Notes: generated by a model not told the origin, from the letters alone. A DNA stretch of 64,000 bases from Mixophyes australis (GCA_036250195.1 JAVHZZ010000003.1:56295021-56359020); one strand, 5' to 3'. Numbered from the stretch's first letter, positions 52,327 through 64,000 are shown. A program made the numbers and translations.

Positions 52327-55300
52327 AAGTGCCCATAGCTCCCAGGGTATAGTGATTTTTCTTGCCTAGCGAAAGACCAAGGCAAAGCAATGTGTCCTCT
52401 GGATCAAGCGGTGCGGTTGCTCATTCCTTACTCTGCACCATGTGAATACTAGTTCTCCCTCCAGTGCATTTTCATACACCACTGGCCCAGATTACCGGGG
52501 ACACCTCAGGCTCCACACACCACCAGCCCCCTGGCATTAGATCAAGGCAGCCTGTCCTTTCAGAAAGTGGCGGCTCACCCTACTAGGGTGGTAAGGTGGC
52601 AGTTAACTACACTTAATTTTAGCCAAAAGGCTGAGAATAATACATTTGGAATGGTAAATTAAACTAATATAAATTCACTTACAGGAGATTCTACAGTTGT
52701 GTACACTGATGGCTGCTGTTCACGTAACGGACGACTTAAAGCACGTGCTGGAATTGGTGTTTACTGGGGACCGCACCACCCTCTGTAAGTGACACCACAT
52801 TTTTTTTTTTTGTGTTCTCATGTTCAAAGCTTTAATGTTCCATTTTCACTTAAAACTATTTTTGTGTGAAATAAGTCAGTTTCTATGTGTAGTCTTTATA
52901 CAAGTGTGTGTCTGCAGTGTTGGGTGCGCCTTCCTCTCGCATAAGGAGTACAAATCTACTTTGATACGTTGCTTATTGAAAATAGTTTTTAAAGGTATTA
53001 CACTAACTGTACAGGGATTTATTTTTTTTTACTCATTGGATATCATTGGAAGTTTTCAATTCACTATTTAGAAATGGTGAGCTTATAATATCTGCTTAAC
53101 TGGTAATGTTATTATGCAAAATAGTCTTTATTTTACCTGTCTGACACCTATGTTTAATCTGAATCCATCTGAATTTTGTTTTGTGTTTAAAACTGGTCAG
53201 GCCTACAAGTGTATAATGTATTGTGTTCACCAGAGAGAGCCAATGAGAAAAGGAATTCCATAGCCGACTATACCTGGGTTTACACTGAATCACTAAGTCA
53301 TGACACTGGACAAAATTCACTAAACCCAAGCTGTCAGTCTTATCCTACTTCTTTGGCCAGGTCAACACTTGCTCACATGCAAATCAGTTTAGCTCCAATA
53401 ATTTACACTTAAAGCTCCTGACGGTGAAGAGCAGGTGTGCAAGTGATTATTTTTAGTTTATTTTTGTCATTCAATGACAGCATGTGGGAGATTCTAGTGA
53501 CACAATGTAACCTTGATGCTTGTACTATATCAATCCAATAAAGCTCTCTCTTCCCCGCTCTCATCTCGCTCCCCTTCGCTTCGTACTCAATGCAGCCGCT
53601 CGGCTCATTTTCCTTTCTTGTCGCTCCTCTTCTGTCTACCCCCTCTACCAATCCCTTCACTGGCTCCCCATCCCCTACAGAATCGTGTTCAAGCTCCTCA
53701 CACTTTCAACGCCCTCTCCAACTCCACTGCTCTCTACATCTCCAACCTCCTCTCCATTCACGCTCCATCCCGCCTTTTGCGTTCGGCCAACAACCGTCGC
53801 CTCTCTTCCCGCCTGGTTACCTCTTCCCACGCTCGCGTCCAAGACTTCTCCCGCGCTGCTCCCCTCCATTGGAACCAGCTCCCCTGCTCCATCAGAACTT
53901 CCCCCAACTTGCCCTGCTTGAAACGTGCCTTAAAAACCCACCTCTTCCTCAAAGCCTTCCAGTCCCCCATTTAACTGCCCTCCTTCCAGTCTCCCATCCA
54001 CCTCCCCTCCCTCTCCTACCTCCCTCCTCATAGTTTTTCTCCCCCTTTCCTCCTCCCACCCTTGCGCCTGTCCGTCCTACCCTCCCCTTAGATTGTACAC
54101 TCCTTCTTGCAGGGCTTCCTCTCCTCCTGTTCTCCACCACCTTAACTCTGCTCTCCAGCTCCTTGTCTCTTCCGTGAGGTCCTTCTGCCCCTCTTCCCCT
54201 CTCGCTACCCTCATGGGGCCCCTCACCTTTCATCTAGCTGTACTTTGAGCTTCTGAGTTACTGTGCTTCTTGTTAACTGTACCGTGCTGTCTCACCCTGT
54301 ACCGTATTTGTCTGTCCCTGTACGGTGCTACGGATACCTAGCGGCGCATTATAAATAAAAATTAATAATATTAAAAGGTGTTTGTTTGCACATATTTTAA
54401 ATATTCATGTTTATGTCCTTTGTACAAAATGTATCTTTAGACTATGTGCAGTTCTCAAGCCAAAAGAAACTCTGCCTTTAAAGGTATAAAGAGAGCAGGC
54501 CTCTGACAAGTGTGGATTTTGAAGATAATCTCCTGCAGAATTGGATTCTCCAGTGAATTTAGGAGACTGTGTGTCTTGGTCCCCCCTCAACTAACACATG
54601 GTCGAGATGACTGCTGCAGCATCAATTGAGTGAATACCTGATGTTGCTGTGCTGAATGGGTTAAACCTCAGCACTAAAGGATTAAAGGGTGTATATATAA
54701 TAATTTAAATGTATATATTTAATGTATGGGCGCTGTGACGCTGATTAGTAAACTGTGCGCAGTGACAGGGCGAAGTCCTGTCGCAGGGAGTACAAATGTA
54801 TGTATTTTCATATTGTTCATGTATTGATTTATGGGGTAATATGCCATATTGGAGGAGGAAAGGAACTCCCATGCTAAATAAGTCTCCATCCTAGAGTGAC
54901 CAACATACCTCTTTAGTCTGAATGCACAGCAGGGTGTTGTTACCTTTTTTGTCATGTGTAGTTTTTTTTTATCTTGTGTCTTAGAACAGTCTGAATAATG
55001 GAACAACAAGTGAATTTGGGAAATTGATGTGAATTTTGTTAAGTTTAAAATTGTGTTCTCTCAACGTATAGAGAATATATATACATCAGTTGTAATATCT
55101 CAGACTTTGTGGTGCCAACTAGGGTCAGGGGGCTGGGTTGCCCCCTGCCAACATGTGTCAGTAACTGTATAAAAAGAGCCTTGTTTGAACATGTTACGTC
55201 TTATACCATCTGAGCTGCTGGAGATCACTAGTATCACTAACTAGTGCGTAAATGTCCTTATAAGGACTTCTTAAGCTAATAAATATTGCTTCAAGCTCCT

Positions 55301-58300
55301 TCTTTTGACGCCTACTTACCTGCTGTAAATCATGTGACCTACAGATTAGACAAATCTAATCCGTTATCCGGCTGTTCTGAGGTTGGGACCCAGCATCTTA
55401 AAAACTATTTGTCTGCTACCTTGCAGCTTTGGCCAGTGTGATAGGCCAGGGGGAACCATCCACAGCAACCCTGATCTGGAGTAATGGGTCAGGGGTACCA
55501 GCCCAGGTGCCCAGCAAGGCGGAGGGGGGGGGGTGTACCCTGTCAGCGTGAGTTACCTAGAAGAAGCAGTTCTAGGTGCTGTTGAAGGAGCCTAGTGGTA
55601 GCAGCAGAGCTCCTCCTACTTCGTTTAGAGGGGCTAAATTGGGATAAAAGTGGACGGTGGCAAAGCAAGCCTAGTGGGTCCCCAGCTCCATTGACAGAGT
55701 GGTATAGGAGGTCCATCCTGTCACACTTCTCTAAGAATGAATTTTGGGAAATGTTGAGAACCATTGAGGTTATGCAGAGGCATAGAATCTTTATTTGGAG
55801 CATCTTTAGACGCCATTGCGTTTACAGTAAGGTTAGTAGCATCAGCAGTGGTGGATAGAAGAATCGTCTGGTTGCTTCCTTGAGCAGCAGATGCTCAGTC
55901 AAAGCATAGTCTACCCAGTCTCCCATTTGTATTCCCAAAGAGCAAAAACCCTACATTAGACACCATAATATAGAAGCCTTCTGAGGGTGAATCTAACAAA
56001 TTGCCAAAAGATGGAAGGTAAATATATCTCTAAGAAGAATTGATTGTTCTTTCTGCTTTCCACATTAATCAGTTTATTGGACCTGGTTAGAGCAATTTTC
56101 AGATTTTTATCCAGGAGAGGCGAATTTAGATGAGCAGAACAACTTTGTGCAACCCTTCTAAACAAGCCATTTCCAGATGGATCAAAGAAATTATTATACA
56201 GACATACAAGAAAAATGGGCCTAAGGTGCCAAAAATACTAAAGGCTCACCCAACATAAGCAGTAGTAACATCTTGGGTTAGAAGGGCTCAGGCTTCAGCA
56301 ACAGAGCTTTGCAAAGCAGCTGGATTGACATCTATATATACACCTTTGCTAGACACTATCCTCTGGATGTCTTATCCTCTATTGGTTCTCAGGTTGGGAC
56401 ACGTTCTCCACACAGCTGCTGAATAAATCATTGTTTGCAGAATTCTTGGCTGTTTTTTATTGTAGCCCTTACAATGATATTGCTTGTCTATATCCCATTA
56501 TAATTGCTGCCATCAAGGAATGAAGAGGGAAAGTTTTGGTTGATTAAACTTTCTATGAAAATGTAATGCTCCTATCATTTCTATTGCATTACTCCTAGGA
56601 TATTTCTCTTACAATACCAAACTTCTGACATATGCAGCTTGGAATGCCCACACACAAATGTATCCAGGTGTGCTGGTCAGGATTCACTGGATTAGTGACT
56701 CTTCTGCATAATGTGTATATTATCTAGGTACCACACCACTTAAACCCATTTTTCCAAAAATAAAACTATACTCTATTTATAATTAAGGTTTATTGTCCCC
56801 AAACAAAGTAGTAAACTAAATGTTCACATGAGGACAACTAGTGCGAGGCGATTGCCCATAATCTGCTAGAAACATGATGGTTGCGATTTTGTGAAACAAC
56901 GTTTTGTTTAGCACCAGCTGGAAGCTCTCTAAAGCCTCTTGTGATTTGCTGTTGCACTCACATCCAGGTACTATGATACCCAGAACAATGCAAACTTTCC
57001 TGCACACTTCTGTGGGGTGAGGAAAATTGGCAAAAATACATTGCCGCAGACTTCCTTCACAGACTGTTCCAGAGGCACTTCGTAGCACCCCACCAAAAAT
57101 TGAATTCCCTACTTAGACACAGAGGGGGTATTCAATTGTTGCCGTTAACGCTCTCAAATGAGCGCTCTAAAAATATTAGCGTTAATACGGTAATTACTCG
57201 CTAAATTTCATCTCGCGCGAGTAAACTACCGTATTAACGGTATTTACGCGCATATTGCCGTATAAACTGTAATATTTTTCGAGCGCTCGTTTGTTTGTTT
57301 TTTTAGCGCGTTAAAAGCAACAATTGAATACCCCCCAGTGAATTACTTGTACTGAAATGTATGGCAGGTGGTTTTTCTATTCTATACAATGTTTCTATAT
57401 GTGCGAATTTACACACTTCTTGTGGGACTGTCATACAGCAAACCGATTTGGTCCGTGGAGACAAACGTGCACCTGTTTAATGCTGAGCAAATATGAAATG
57501 ACACAATTTTGTTGCATCAATTAATGTTTTGATAAACTGTATTTGACGCTTTTGGTATTTTATGTTGAGCAGAAATGTGGCGGAAAGACTTGAAGGAAAT
57601 CAGACAAATCAGCGAGCGGAGATAGTGGTAAGTTACTGCTTACAATATTCCACTGCGGCTTAATATTTATATGTACCAACTTGCAGTAATTAACTATACA
57701 GTGAGTAAGTGGTGTATCTTATTTAGAGCATGCAGGGAAAATCCTTTAAACCTCAAAAGTAATTTACTAGCTTGTGATAATGGGAACTTCAAACTGAAAT
57801 GTTGACATTATTTTATTAACATGTGGATGTTTGATTAAATTTAAGTCAGACCATGCTCACTTGGTTCACTGATTGCCCTAATAAACTTCCCAGTCCAGCT
57901 AGTTGTATGGTAACGATTGGCGCTACTAAAATTTTCTGACCTGCAACCATATATTTTTCTTTTGAAAATTTGTTTGTTTACAACACATCCAAAATGGAAT
58001 TAACTTGTATTACATATGTTACTTACATTTTGTATAAAGTATTGTAAAGGTGACATGAAATTATCCCATATGGCTTTTTTTTCCAGGCCGCATGCAGAGC
58101 GGTAGAACAAGCCAAAAGCCAGAATATTACAAAGCTTGTGCTATACACGGACAGTATGTTTACAATAAATGGTAAGAGCCGTTAGCAGACTTGTAACCCC
58201 TACCTTGGCATTCTTCTCCTTCTGCTCTGGTTTAGAATGTGGGCATATGTTCTCACGTAACTGTGTGGTTCTAGGTATCACTAAGTGGATACATTCCTGG

Positions 58301-61300
58301 AAGAAGAATGGCTGGAAGCTGACCACTGGTAAAGATGTCATACACAGAGAAGACTTTGAAAAGCTGGAATGTCTTACACGGGGGATTGATATAAACTGGG
58401 TGAGTGCAATATGTGTGAAGTATATAGAGTGCAATATGTGTGAAGTATATACAAGTATGGGAGGGGTACTATAATACTAGCCTATAGAAATATTTCAATG
58501 TGCTACATGTACAAAGGTTAGTGTCACATTTTTCCAACTTTTGTTGCTAGAGTCTGAAGTGACCTCTGCGCACAGTGACCTGCTCTGTGAAGGTTAACTT
58601 ATCTGTGCATATAAGTGGTTCTTTGTGCATATCATCTGAATCTTTGATTCATTTCATTAGTGTTTTGAGTGTTGCATGTAGGACCCTCATTGTAATAAGT
58701 GGCCAGCTTAAAATGAATGCGAAAAACTGTCTATGGAGTTCTTCATTACTAGCCAAACATGCTAGTTCTAGAATAGTTGGACATTTGTACACCATGCAAA
58801 AGTCATATTCCAAATGTTCCTGTATTTTATTTTTGGCCTTTAAATCTGCAAGGGGTGATCATCGGTATTAATTTGTGTTTTATGGCATCACTAGGGGTTT
58901 GGAAGTCTTTGATTTAATTAATATGTTCTGTGATCATACTGAATATTGAAAGCTTCCACTTCAGTTACAATAATAAATACCAGTATGCTTTCAATATTAA
59001 GCACAACCAAGGTAAAAATAATTGAATCCCTTGAAGACTTAAGACTCTTTCTTGATGTGGGGGAAAGGACAATTAATACTGCTGGAGAGCTCCAAGGACA
59101 TGAAAACACAAACATATTAAGGCTCATATAATATTCATCAGAGCTCCACATCTAGGTTATTTCTACAACACCCCAAATCCACTAGTGATGGAGGGAAATT
59201 AGAATGAAGAATGAAACCCAAGGTTGTAAGCAGTGATGAAGGAATCAGTGCTTTCTCATGAAATTGTCTCCACCCACACCGTAAACTGCCATCACTATGG
59301 GTAATCAGCCAATGCAATTTAACAAATATAGAATCTGTGGGCAACAGGTTTATCAAGTTGTGCATCACAGATAATCCTCCCACGCTGCGGCACTTGAACT
59401 CCTGTGTAATTACATTGGTGACCAAAAATATTGCACACTTTGGTATCTACATATGTATTTCTTTAGTTTACAGTGGAATAATAAAACACAAGAAGCAGAA
59501 AAACTACTACGTATCTTAAACCTCACAAATCTCTAGATGGACTTGACAAAATTATTGGTACTTTATAGAAGTAGTTAAAAATAATTGGATTTCAAGCAGG
59601 TGATTCTACTTCACGTTGGCACTGTCCTCTGGTGAGTAGCAGGTGTCTGCAGTTTAAATATCAGTCATTAATCGAGCTTGGATAGAGTGGATGGCTGATT
59701 CACCTGTTTTGTGTCACTGTGTGTAATGCAATGAGCATGGAGAAATGAAAGCAAGCCAGAGAATTATCTGAGGAGATCGGAAAGGAGATTGTAGGCAAAC
59801 TTTGAGAATCTCCAGAGACCTTGATGTTCCCGTTTCCACTGTACGTAATGTTATCGGGAAGTTTAAGGCAATGGCACTATAGCCAACCTCCCTGGACATG
59901 GCCGCAAGAGAGAACTTGATGGAAGATTGCAGTGCAGGATTGTTTGGATGGCGGAGGAGCGCTTCGATCAACGGTCAATTAAATTCAAGCTGACTTTCAG
60001 GCACAAGGTATGATCAATTCAATGAAAAGAGGTTGTATGGCAGGGAGCCCCAGGAGGGCTCAACTTCTGAGAAATAAAGCCTGACTGGAGTTTGCCAAAA
60101 CCCACCTGAACAGATAAATTCCTTCTGGGAGAATGTACTGTAAACATATCAGACCAAATTAGAGCTTTTTGATAAAGTACATCATCTTTGTTTACAGAAA
60201 GCAAAATGGAAAGGACAATCAAGTTTGGATGGAGGTTTAATGATCATTGGACTTGCTATGCTGCATCTGGCCCTGGGTGCCTTAAACGTGTACATGGCAT
60301 CACAAGGTCTGGATATTGCCAGGCTGTTTTGGAGCGCAATGTTGAATTGAACCCAGTGTCAGAAACCTGGGTCTCCGTCAAATGGTGTATGTCTTCCAGC
60401 AGGACAATAACCCCCAGCAACATTTCAAATTAGTACCCAGGAATGGCTCAAGACTTGTTGCTGGACTGTTCCTGAGTCCAGATCCATAGAACACCTGTGG
60501 AGAGATTTTGAAAACGGCAATTCTGAAAAAGGATCCTTCAAATCTGTTAAAACTGTAGTCTTTTGCACAAGAACAATGAACCAAACTGTCAGTAGAGGTG
60601 CAGGAAGCTCATTCATCATCATCATTTATTTATATAGCGCCACTAATTCTGCACCGCTGTACAGAGAACTCATTCACATCAGTCCCTGCCCCATTGGAGC
60701 TTACAGTCTAAATTCCCTAATATAGACATACACTCACAGACAGACACAGACAGAGAGGGAAAGACTAGGGTCAATTTAGATAGCAGCCAATTAACCTACC
60801 AGTATGTGTTTTGGAGTGTGGGAGGAAACCCACGCAAACATGGGGAGAACATACAAACCACACAGATAAGGCCATGGTCGGGAATCGAACTCATGACCCC
60901 CAGTGCTGTGAGGCAATAGTGCTAACCACTAGGCCACTGTGCTGCCCACTATAGGAAGTGGTTGGTTGCAGTTATTTTGACCAAAGACTCTGCTACCAAA
61001 TAAGTCTAGGGTTTTGTTGCCATATATTTGTTTTTGATTTTGAATTTAATGAACTGTAGATCCATTTAAATCAGAAAATTCAAAGGTTCTATAATAACAG
61101 ACTTGTGGAGCCAAAATACTGTTAATTTATTAGTAGCATAGCACCAGCACATTCCGTAGCGCTTTGCAACTGGGAACGAACACTGTAATAAAACTGGACT
61201 GGGTATTGCAGGAAGAGGTGAGAGTGCCCTACAATCTAGAGCTATAATTTCAAATTGTTTTTAGACACATTGCCCTGAGGAAGCCCGCATGACGGGTGAA

Positions 61301-62515
61301 ACGCGTTGGCTATAAGCCCCGATATATATACCATCTTATTCCAACATCACAACTGTAACTACGAGCTCGTTTTTACATATCCGGACGAACAAGACACATC
61401 CGCGCATGCGCGATTATAGAGCTGAACGTGACGCTCACTCACGCACTGGAGAGTCCACAGAGAGGCTGTTACATACTGGACAGCCACCAGCTAGGCAAGG
61501 TCTGTTGTCGGACGCCAGCACAGTACTGGTAAGTCTCTTTTAATACGTCATTGACAGAACGAACGGGTGAGTGATATTTTACCTCACGATTGTACTGTTT
61601 GGGACACGATCTGTCACATGTCATTCCGACATAATCAACTAGAAAACGACTGCGCCGATGCGCTGCCCCTTTCTCCAAAGGAGTGCTCAATTCCACTTGG
61701 TCCACAAAAGTATCTTTCTGGAACTTATTAACTCTTTGTATGAATCCATATATTGATTCAATCTTTTTATATGCTAACTAAGGTTTGGTCTTTTTATCCT
61801 CTTGGTTATTTTACATTAAGAGAATACCATACAATTGCAGGCACTCCGGAAATTCAGGACTGCATGTTACATTATGGTTGCAGCTGTTCAGCTAAACAAC
61901 CTATATGAATATGTAAAATTCTGTGTTTAGTCATTTATTGATATACTATTTGTAATTATACCAGTGCACTGGTTATTGTATGTTTTTTATTATTGTTATA
62001 TAAAGTACCATTTTTTTCACTCACCTAAACCTTTTATCTTTTATTTCAATATTATCTACTACTTCATCATCAGGTTATACTCTGCGCCAGTGTTTTTTGT
62101 GTATATTGTTGAATGTAGGGGTGGGACATCCCCTGTAATTCTGTGCAGCATTGTAGACCCTTCTCTAGAGCCGCACCATATAAATCTTTGTTTTTAGAGG
62201 AAATCGTGAAACATTTGAAAAAAAGTGCAAGGGGCCAACTCTAGATACCAGGAGTACGGACTGCATGTTACAGTATCTAGGTTCCATCAACACTGATGGG
62301 TATTAAAAATATTAACACTCTTATGTTAAATATGTTTGTATTGATACAGTTGTTTCCTCTTTAAATGAAGAGTATAAAATAAATAAATATTCATCACACT
62401 CTTTCTTTAGATGCACATCCCAGGCCATGCTGGCTTTCAAGGAAATGAAGAAGCAGATAAACTTGCAAGAGAAGGAGCGAAGAAATCGACGCTAGAAAGC
62501 AGTGACCCCTGGTAG
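47720..62515 (+). CDS. RNASEH1: Ribonuclease H1
   Basis: RNase H1 cuts the RNA strand of RNA-DNA hybrids in nucleus and mitochondria. Eight coding exons: 47720-47853, 48067-48188, 49404-49589, 52685-52784, 57573-57627, 58087-58171, 58275-58399 and 62411-62515, giving 303 residues (human 286). All junctions are GT/AG and phases fit. Residues 1-28 look like a mitochondrial presequence (Arg-containing, no acidic residues); Met29 opens [17 protein letters not shown], the hybrid-binding domain ([20 protein letters not shown]). A variable Ser-rich linker follows. The catalytic domain keeps [29 protein letters not shown] and EEAD, i.e. the four acidic residues and the His. An in-frame TAA at 47696 precedes the first Met. 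Two alternative starts are likely used. Confidence 0.97.
49962..51529 (-). mobile_element. Tc1-like transposon, full length but decayed
   Basis: Termini CAGTCATGGCCAAAAGTATT and its complement (AAAACTTTTGGCCATGACTG) are flanked by TA on both sides (49960-49961, 51530-51531), the Tc1 target duplication. The minus-strand transposase lies in three overlapping broken frames: helix-turn-helix part (51193-50855, with [13 protein letters not shown]), first catalytic Asp region ([13 protein letters not shown]) and last part with [10 protein letters not shown] and [14 protein letters not shown] residues are still visible but frameshifts kill it. It lies in RNASEH1 intron 3. Confidence 0.9.
52294..52322. 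repeat. Poly(T) tract of 29
   Basis: Uninterrupted T run in RNASEH1 intron 3, possibly the poly(A) tail of a minus-strand retroposed sequence below it (51,960-52,290). Confidence 0.8.
52605..52637 (-). pseudogene. U2 snRNA 5'-end-like fragment
   Basis: The minus strand reads TTCTCAGCCTTTTGGCTAAA and then ATTAAGTGTAGTT. The U2 5' end is known to read CTTCTCGGCCTTTTGGCTAA followed by GATCAAGTGTAGT. Similarity stops after about 33 bases, so it is a fragment or a U2-derived repeat, not a gene. Confidence 0.5.
53540..54375 (+). pseudogene. 5'-truncated L2 LINE, 3' end
   Basis: Plus-strand frame 53,513-53,974 ends [19 protein letters not shown] (here [19 protein letters not shown]), with the [18 protein letters not shown] block matching the L2 ORF at 40.6 kb. 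A 3'UTR and an AT-rich tail (ATAAATAAAAATTAATAAT) follow at 54,347-54,375. It lies in RNASEH1 intron 4. Confidence 0.85.
54680..55390 (+). repeat. LTR-like block (retrovirus-like regulatory layout)
   Basis: A TATA-like GTATAAAAAGAGCC at about 55,167 is followed about 110 bases on by CTAATAAATATTGCTTC (AATAAA) and a U5-like pyrimidine-containing stretch. This is the U3-R-U5 order of a retroviral-type LTR. No partner LTR, coding region or target duplication was found; borders are guesses. Confidence 0.35.
56220..56440 (+). pseudogene. DIRS tyrosine recombinase C-terminal fragment
   Basis: In one plus-strand frame: KAHPT, then [20 protein letters not shown] and [17 protein letters not shown], matching the C-terminal catalytic end of DIRS recombinases (...KAATWSTPHTFxRHYxLD type). 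Stops interrupt it. It lies in RNASEH1 intron 4. Confidence 0.6.
57124..57336. mobile_element. Harbinger-type MITE, copy E
   Basis: Ends GGGGGTATTCAATTG and CAATTGAATACCCCCC, with inner ATACGGTAATTACTCG and CTACCGTATTAACGGTA palindromic parts. It lies in RNASEH1 intron 4, about 240 bases before exon 5. Confidence 0.7.
58890..61090 (+). mobile_element. Tc1-like element relic
   Basis: Plus-strand scraps of a Tc1 transposase: [15 protein letters not shown] near 59.95 kb and a stretch near 60.2-60.43 kb ([19 protein letters not shown], then [11 protein letters not shown]). Frameshifts and stops are frequent. A SINE interrupts its 3' part at 60.6-60.95 kb. Exact termini were not identified; it lies in RNASEH1 intron 7. 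Confidence 0.55.
60613..60949 (-). mobile_element. tRNA-derived SINE with L2-like tail
   Basis: The minus strand begins GGGCAGCACAGTGGCCTAGT (A-box-like) and has a B box GAGTTCGATTCCC, as in tRNA-derived SINEs. The body includes the GTGGGTTTCCTCCCACACTCC stretch. The 3' end carries GTGGCGCTATATAAATAAAT and (GAT)n, a tail shared with L2-like elements and the fragments at 2.86 and 3.27 kb. Direct AGGAAG copies flank it. Confidence 0.8.
61110..61250 (-). repeat. LINE/SINE 3' tail fragment
   Basis: Contains TAGCACCAGCACATTCCGTA, GCGCTTTGCAACTGGG and CCTACAATCTAGAG phrases that match the tail at 2.87-2.94 kb. It is a fragment only. Confidence 0.5.
61271..61312 (+). other. Hammerhead-ribozyme-like motif
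   Basis: Core order CUGAGGA (61275-61281), a stem-loop (GCCCG, loop CAUGA, CGGGU), then GAAAC and a GUU cleavage-type triplet (61105+ equivalent at 61,105 bases into the kb, i.e. 61,105-61,107). GCC before the core can pair with GGC after it. Stem III would be only the self-complementary ACGCGU. An extra A sits between the core and stem II. It is part of a frog repeat phrase (CTGAGGAAGC...GAAACGCG). Activity is inferred, not shown. Confidence 0.35.
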
Positions 62516-64000
62516 ACTTCTGTCCTGTGTATGTAGAACTAATTGAATGAACATTCAATAATGAGGCCTTACATTGTCCAAAACATTGGCAATTGAGAAG
62601 TGACCAGCAAACACTAAATTACTGGCCCTTACTAACTTCAGGAACCTGTTTACCTTGTTTGTTGTCCTGGGACCTATCCTACAAACTATCCACAGCTCAC
62701 CCAAAATGTTGGTGTATATATTTTGCAAATGCCATTTATTATAATTTTAATGTAACCATGTAAAGTTTGTATAAAGTAAAGCCCATATGCACACTTGCCC
62801 CGAACCTTTAATGTCTGTTTTACAGGTCTCTGGTAATGTTGAATGTCATCCAGTTGGTGTGCTGTAATGTCTAGCTTGTGCTTCACTTCTGGCTCTACGA
62901 TCGGTTACAGCAAATGTTTGGTTATGTTGAGTGTGTTCAGCTGCACTGCAGGTAGAGGAGTAGCAAATAGCTAAATTTCGTATTTGTATTTCGAGCTTAA
63001 AACCCTATTCTGCATATTTTGGTGTTGTGCTGAATCTCTTTATCTTTCTGTATGTTTTCATCCACAAGTTGTGCCCTAATAGAAGTAGCTTCTGCAGTAT
63101 ATACAGACCTCTTGTCTCACCCAACGACAGTGGCACGGTGGCACAATTTGCTGATTAAAATAGACATGAGTGAATTTAGCCCAATTTTTATGATATCCAA
63201 TCTGGCATGTTTTAGGAGTTCTCTGTGGGCTGATTAAAATAAGACTTAAAAGTTTATTTTTAATTAAAGTTCCTTTTATTTTATTAAAAATGTATATAAA
63301 CCTGACCTTTTGTGTAGTTTGTTTTAGGCATTGCAACCCTTTTATATTGTGTTTGTTGCATTGCAATTAAATCTACCTGAAAATTTGAGGAATGCCCCCT
63401 TCACTCCAAAGCATGCACATTTAAATGTTCTATAGTACAAATGTAAATGTTAACTCACATAGTGCTACTAGATACGTCAGTTTTACCACATTTATAACAG
63501 TACAGGGAGTAATATACAACATTAACATACAAGTGCATTGAAAAGAACAATCAAGATGTTACTGCCTATGGAGCTTACAGTCTAATTAGGTAATGGAAGA
63601 CAAATGGAACGGAATAAGTTGGTGTATACATTAAGCTGGACCACAAGGCTCAAAGTGCAAGACATGGTGTTTATTAATAGTAATATTCCTGCCAATTCTT
63701 TATCTCTCATTGCCGAATACTTTTATCATGGCCATTGGCATCAATTATTTCTAAACAGCAAATCTAACTTATTTGTGTCTCTTCTTAGCATTACACCTGT
63801 TACTGATCCAAATTATCATTTAATTTGGAGACCACAATCTTCTTTACCTCAAACCCTGTATTTATAAGCACTACTTACTTTCTATATTATTATTGGTGGC
63901 AGGCGCACGACAATTGGAGATGGCTGCAGTTTAGATCAGCTCTGCCCTATTTCCTACAAATTATAAACATCTAAGATTTTGTAACGGCAGTGGGAAATTA
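62516..64000. other. RNASEH1 3'UTR and downstream DNA
   Basis: No AATAAA follows closely after the RNASEH1 stop. ATTAAA variants occur near 63,151, 63,263 and 63,365, so the 3'UTR end is unresolved. A fragment near 63,565 (GGAGCTTACAGTCTAATTAG) matches the SINE/LINE phrase at 60.69 kb. No further gene was recognised; in human ADI1 would follow RNASEH1. Confidence 0.4.

Overview
This is nuclear DNA of a vertebrate, most likely an anuran amphibian. Two intron-containing host genes can be read almost base by base. The rest is dominated by transposable elements typical of frogs: Tc1-like transposons, DIRS, a chromodomain Ty3/Gypsy element, L2 and Tx1-type L1 LINEs, a tRNA-derived SINE and several palindromic MITEs. 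The anuran call rests on this repeat mix and on U17 snoRNAs inside RPS7 introns, an arrangement I know from Xenopus S7 and from fish. I cannot name the species.

Layout. 1-14 kb: AT-rich, gene-poor DNA with a hairpin MITE (3.15-3.6 kb), a hAT-type MITE (4.9 kb), a truncated Tc1 copy (8.5-9.7 kb) and an L1 relic (10.7-13.2 kb). 14-17 kb: a DIRS retrotransposon relic broken by an LTR-like insert and an old Tc1-like element. 18.3-26.3 kb: RPS7 on the minus strand (7 exons, 194 aa, complete), with one U17 box H/ACA snoRNA in each of its six introns and a seventh U17-like copy outside the gene at 18.3 kb. 26.9-27.4 kb: a 489-bp hAT element with an exact 8-bp target duplication. 28.6-35.3 kb: a decayed Ty3/Gypsy element on the minus strand, interrupted by a 1,242-bp solo-LTR-like insert with exact 5-bp target duplications. 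37 kb: a nested tandem repeat. 40.2-44 kb: a nearly intact L2 LINE on the minus strand. 44.0-45.35 kb: an 18-unit, 73-bp satellite. 46.8-62.5 kb: RNASEH1 on the plus strand (8 coding exons, 303 aa, complete), with a full-length but decayed Tc1 copy, a truncated L2, an LTR-like block, a DIRS scrap, a MITE, a Tc1 relic and a SINE in its introns.

Gene relationships. RPS7 and RNASEH1 are divergent (head to head), the same relative orientation as their human orthologues on 2p25, so this is conserved synteny. About 21 kb of repeat-filled DNA separates their 5' ends. RPS7 acts as a housekeeping gene with a 5'TOP start and as host for a dispersed U17 array, so one pre-mRNA can yield one ribosomal protein message and up to six copies of a snoRNA needed for 18S rRNA processing. 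RNASEH1 shows two in-frame starts suited to mitochondrial and nuclear isoforms, and possibly a short upstream ORF.

Limits: exon borders come from reading splice sites and protein conservation by eye. Repeat family names are by motif, not by database search, and ends given as approximate are approximate.
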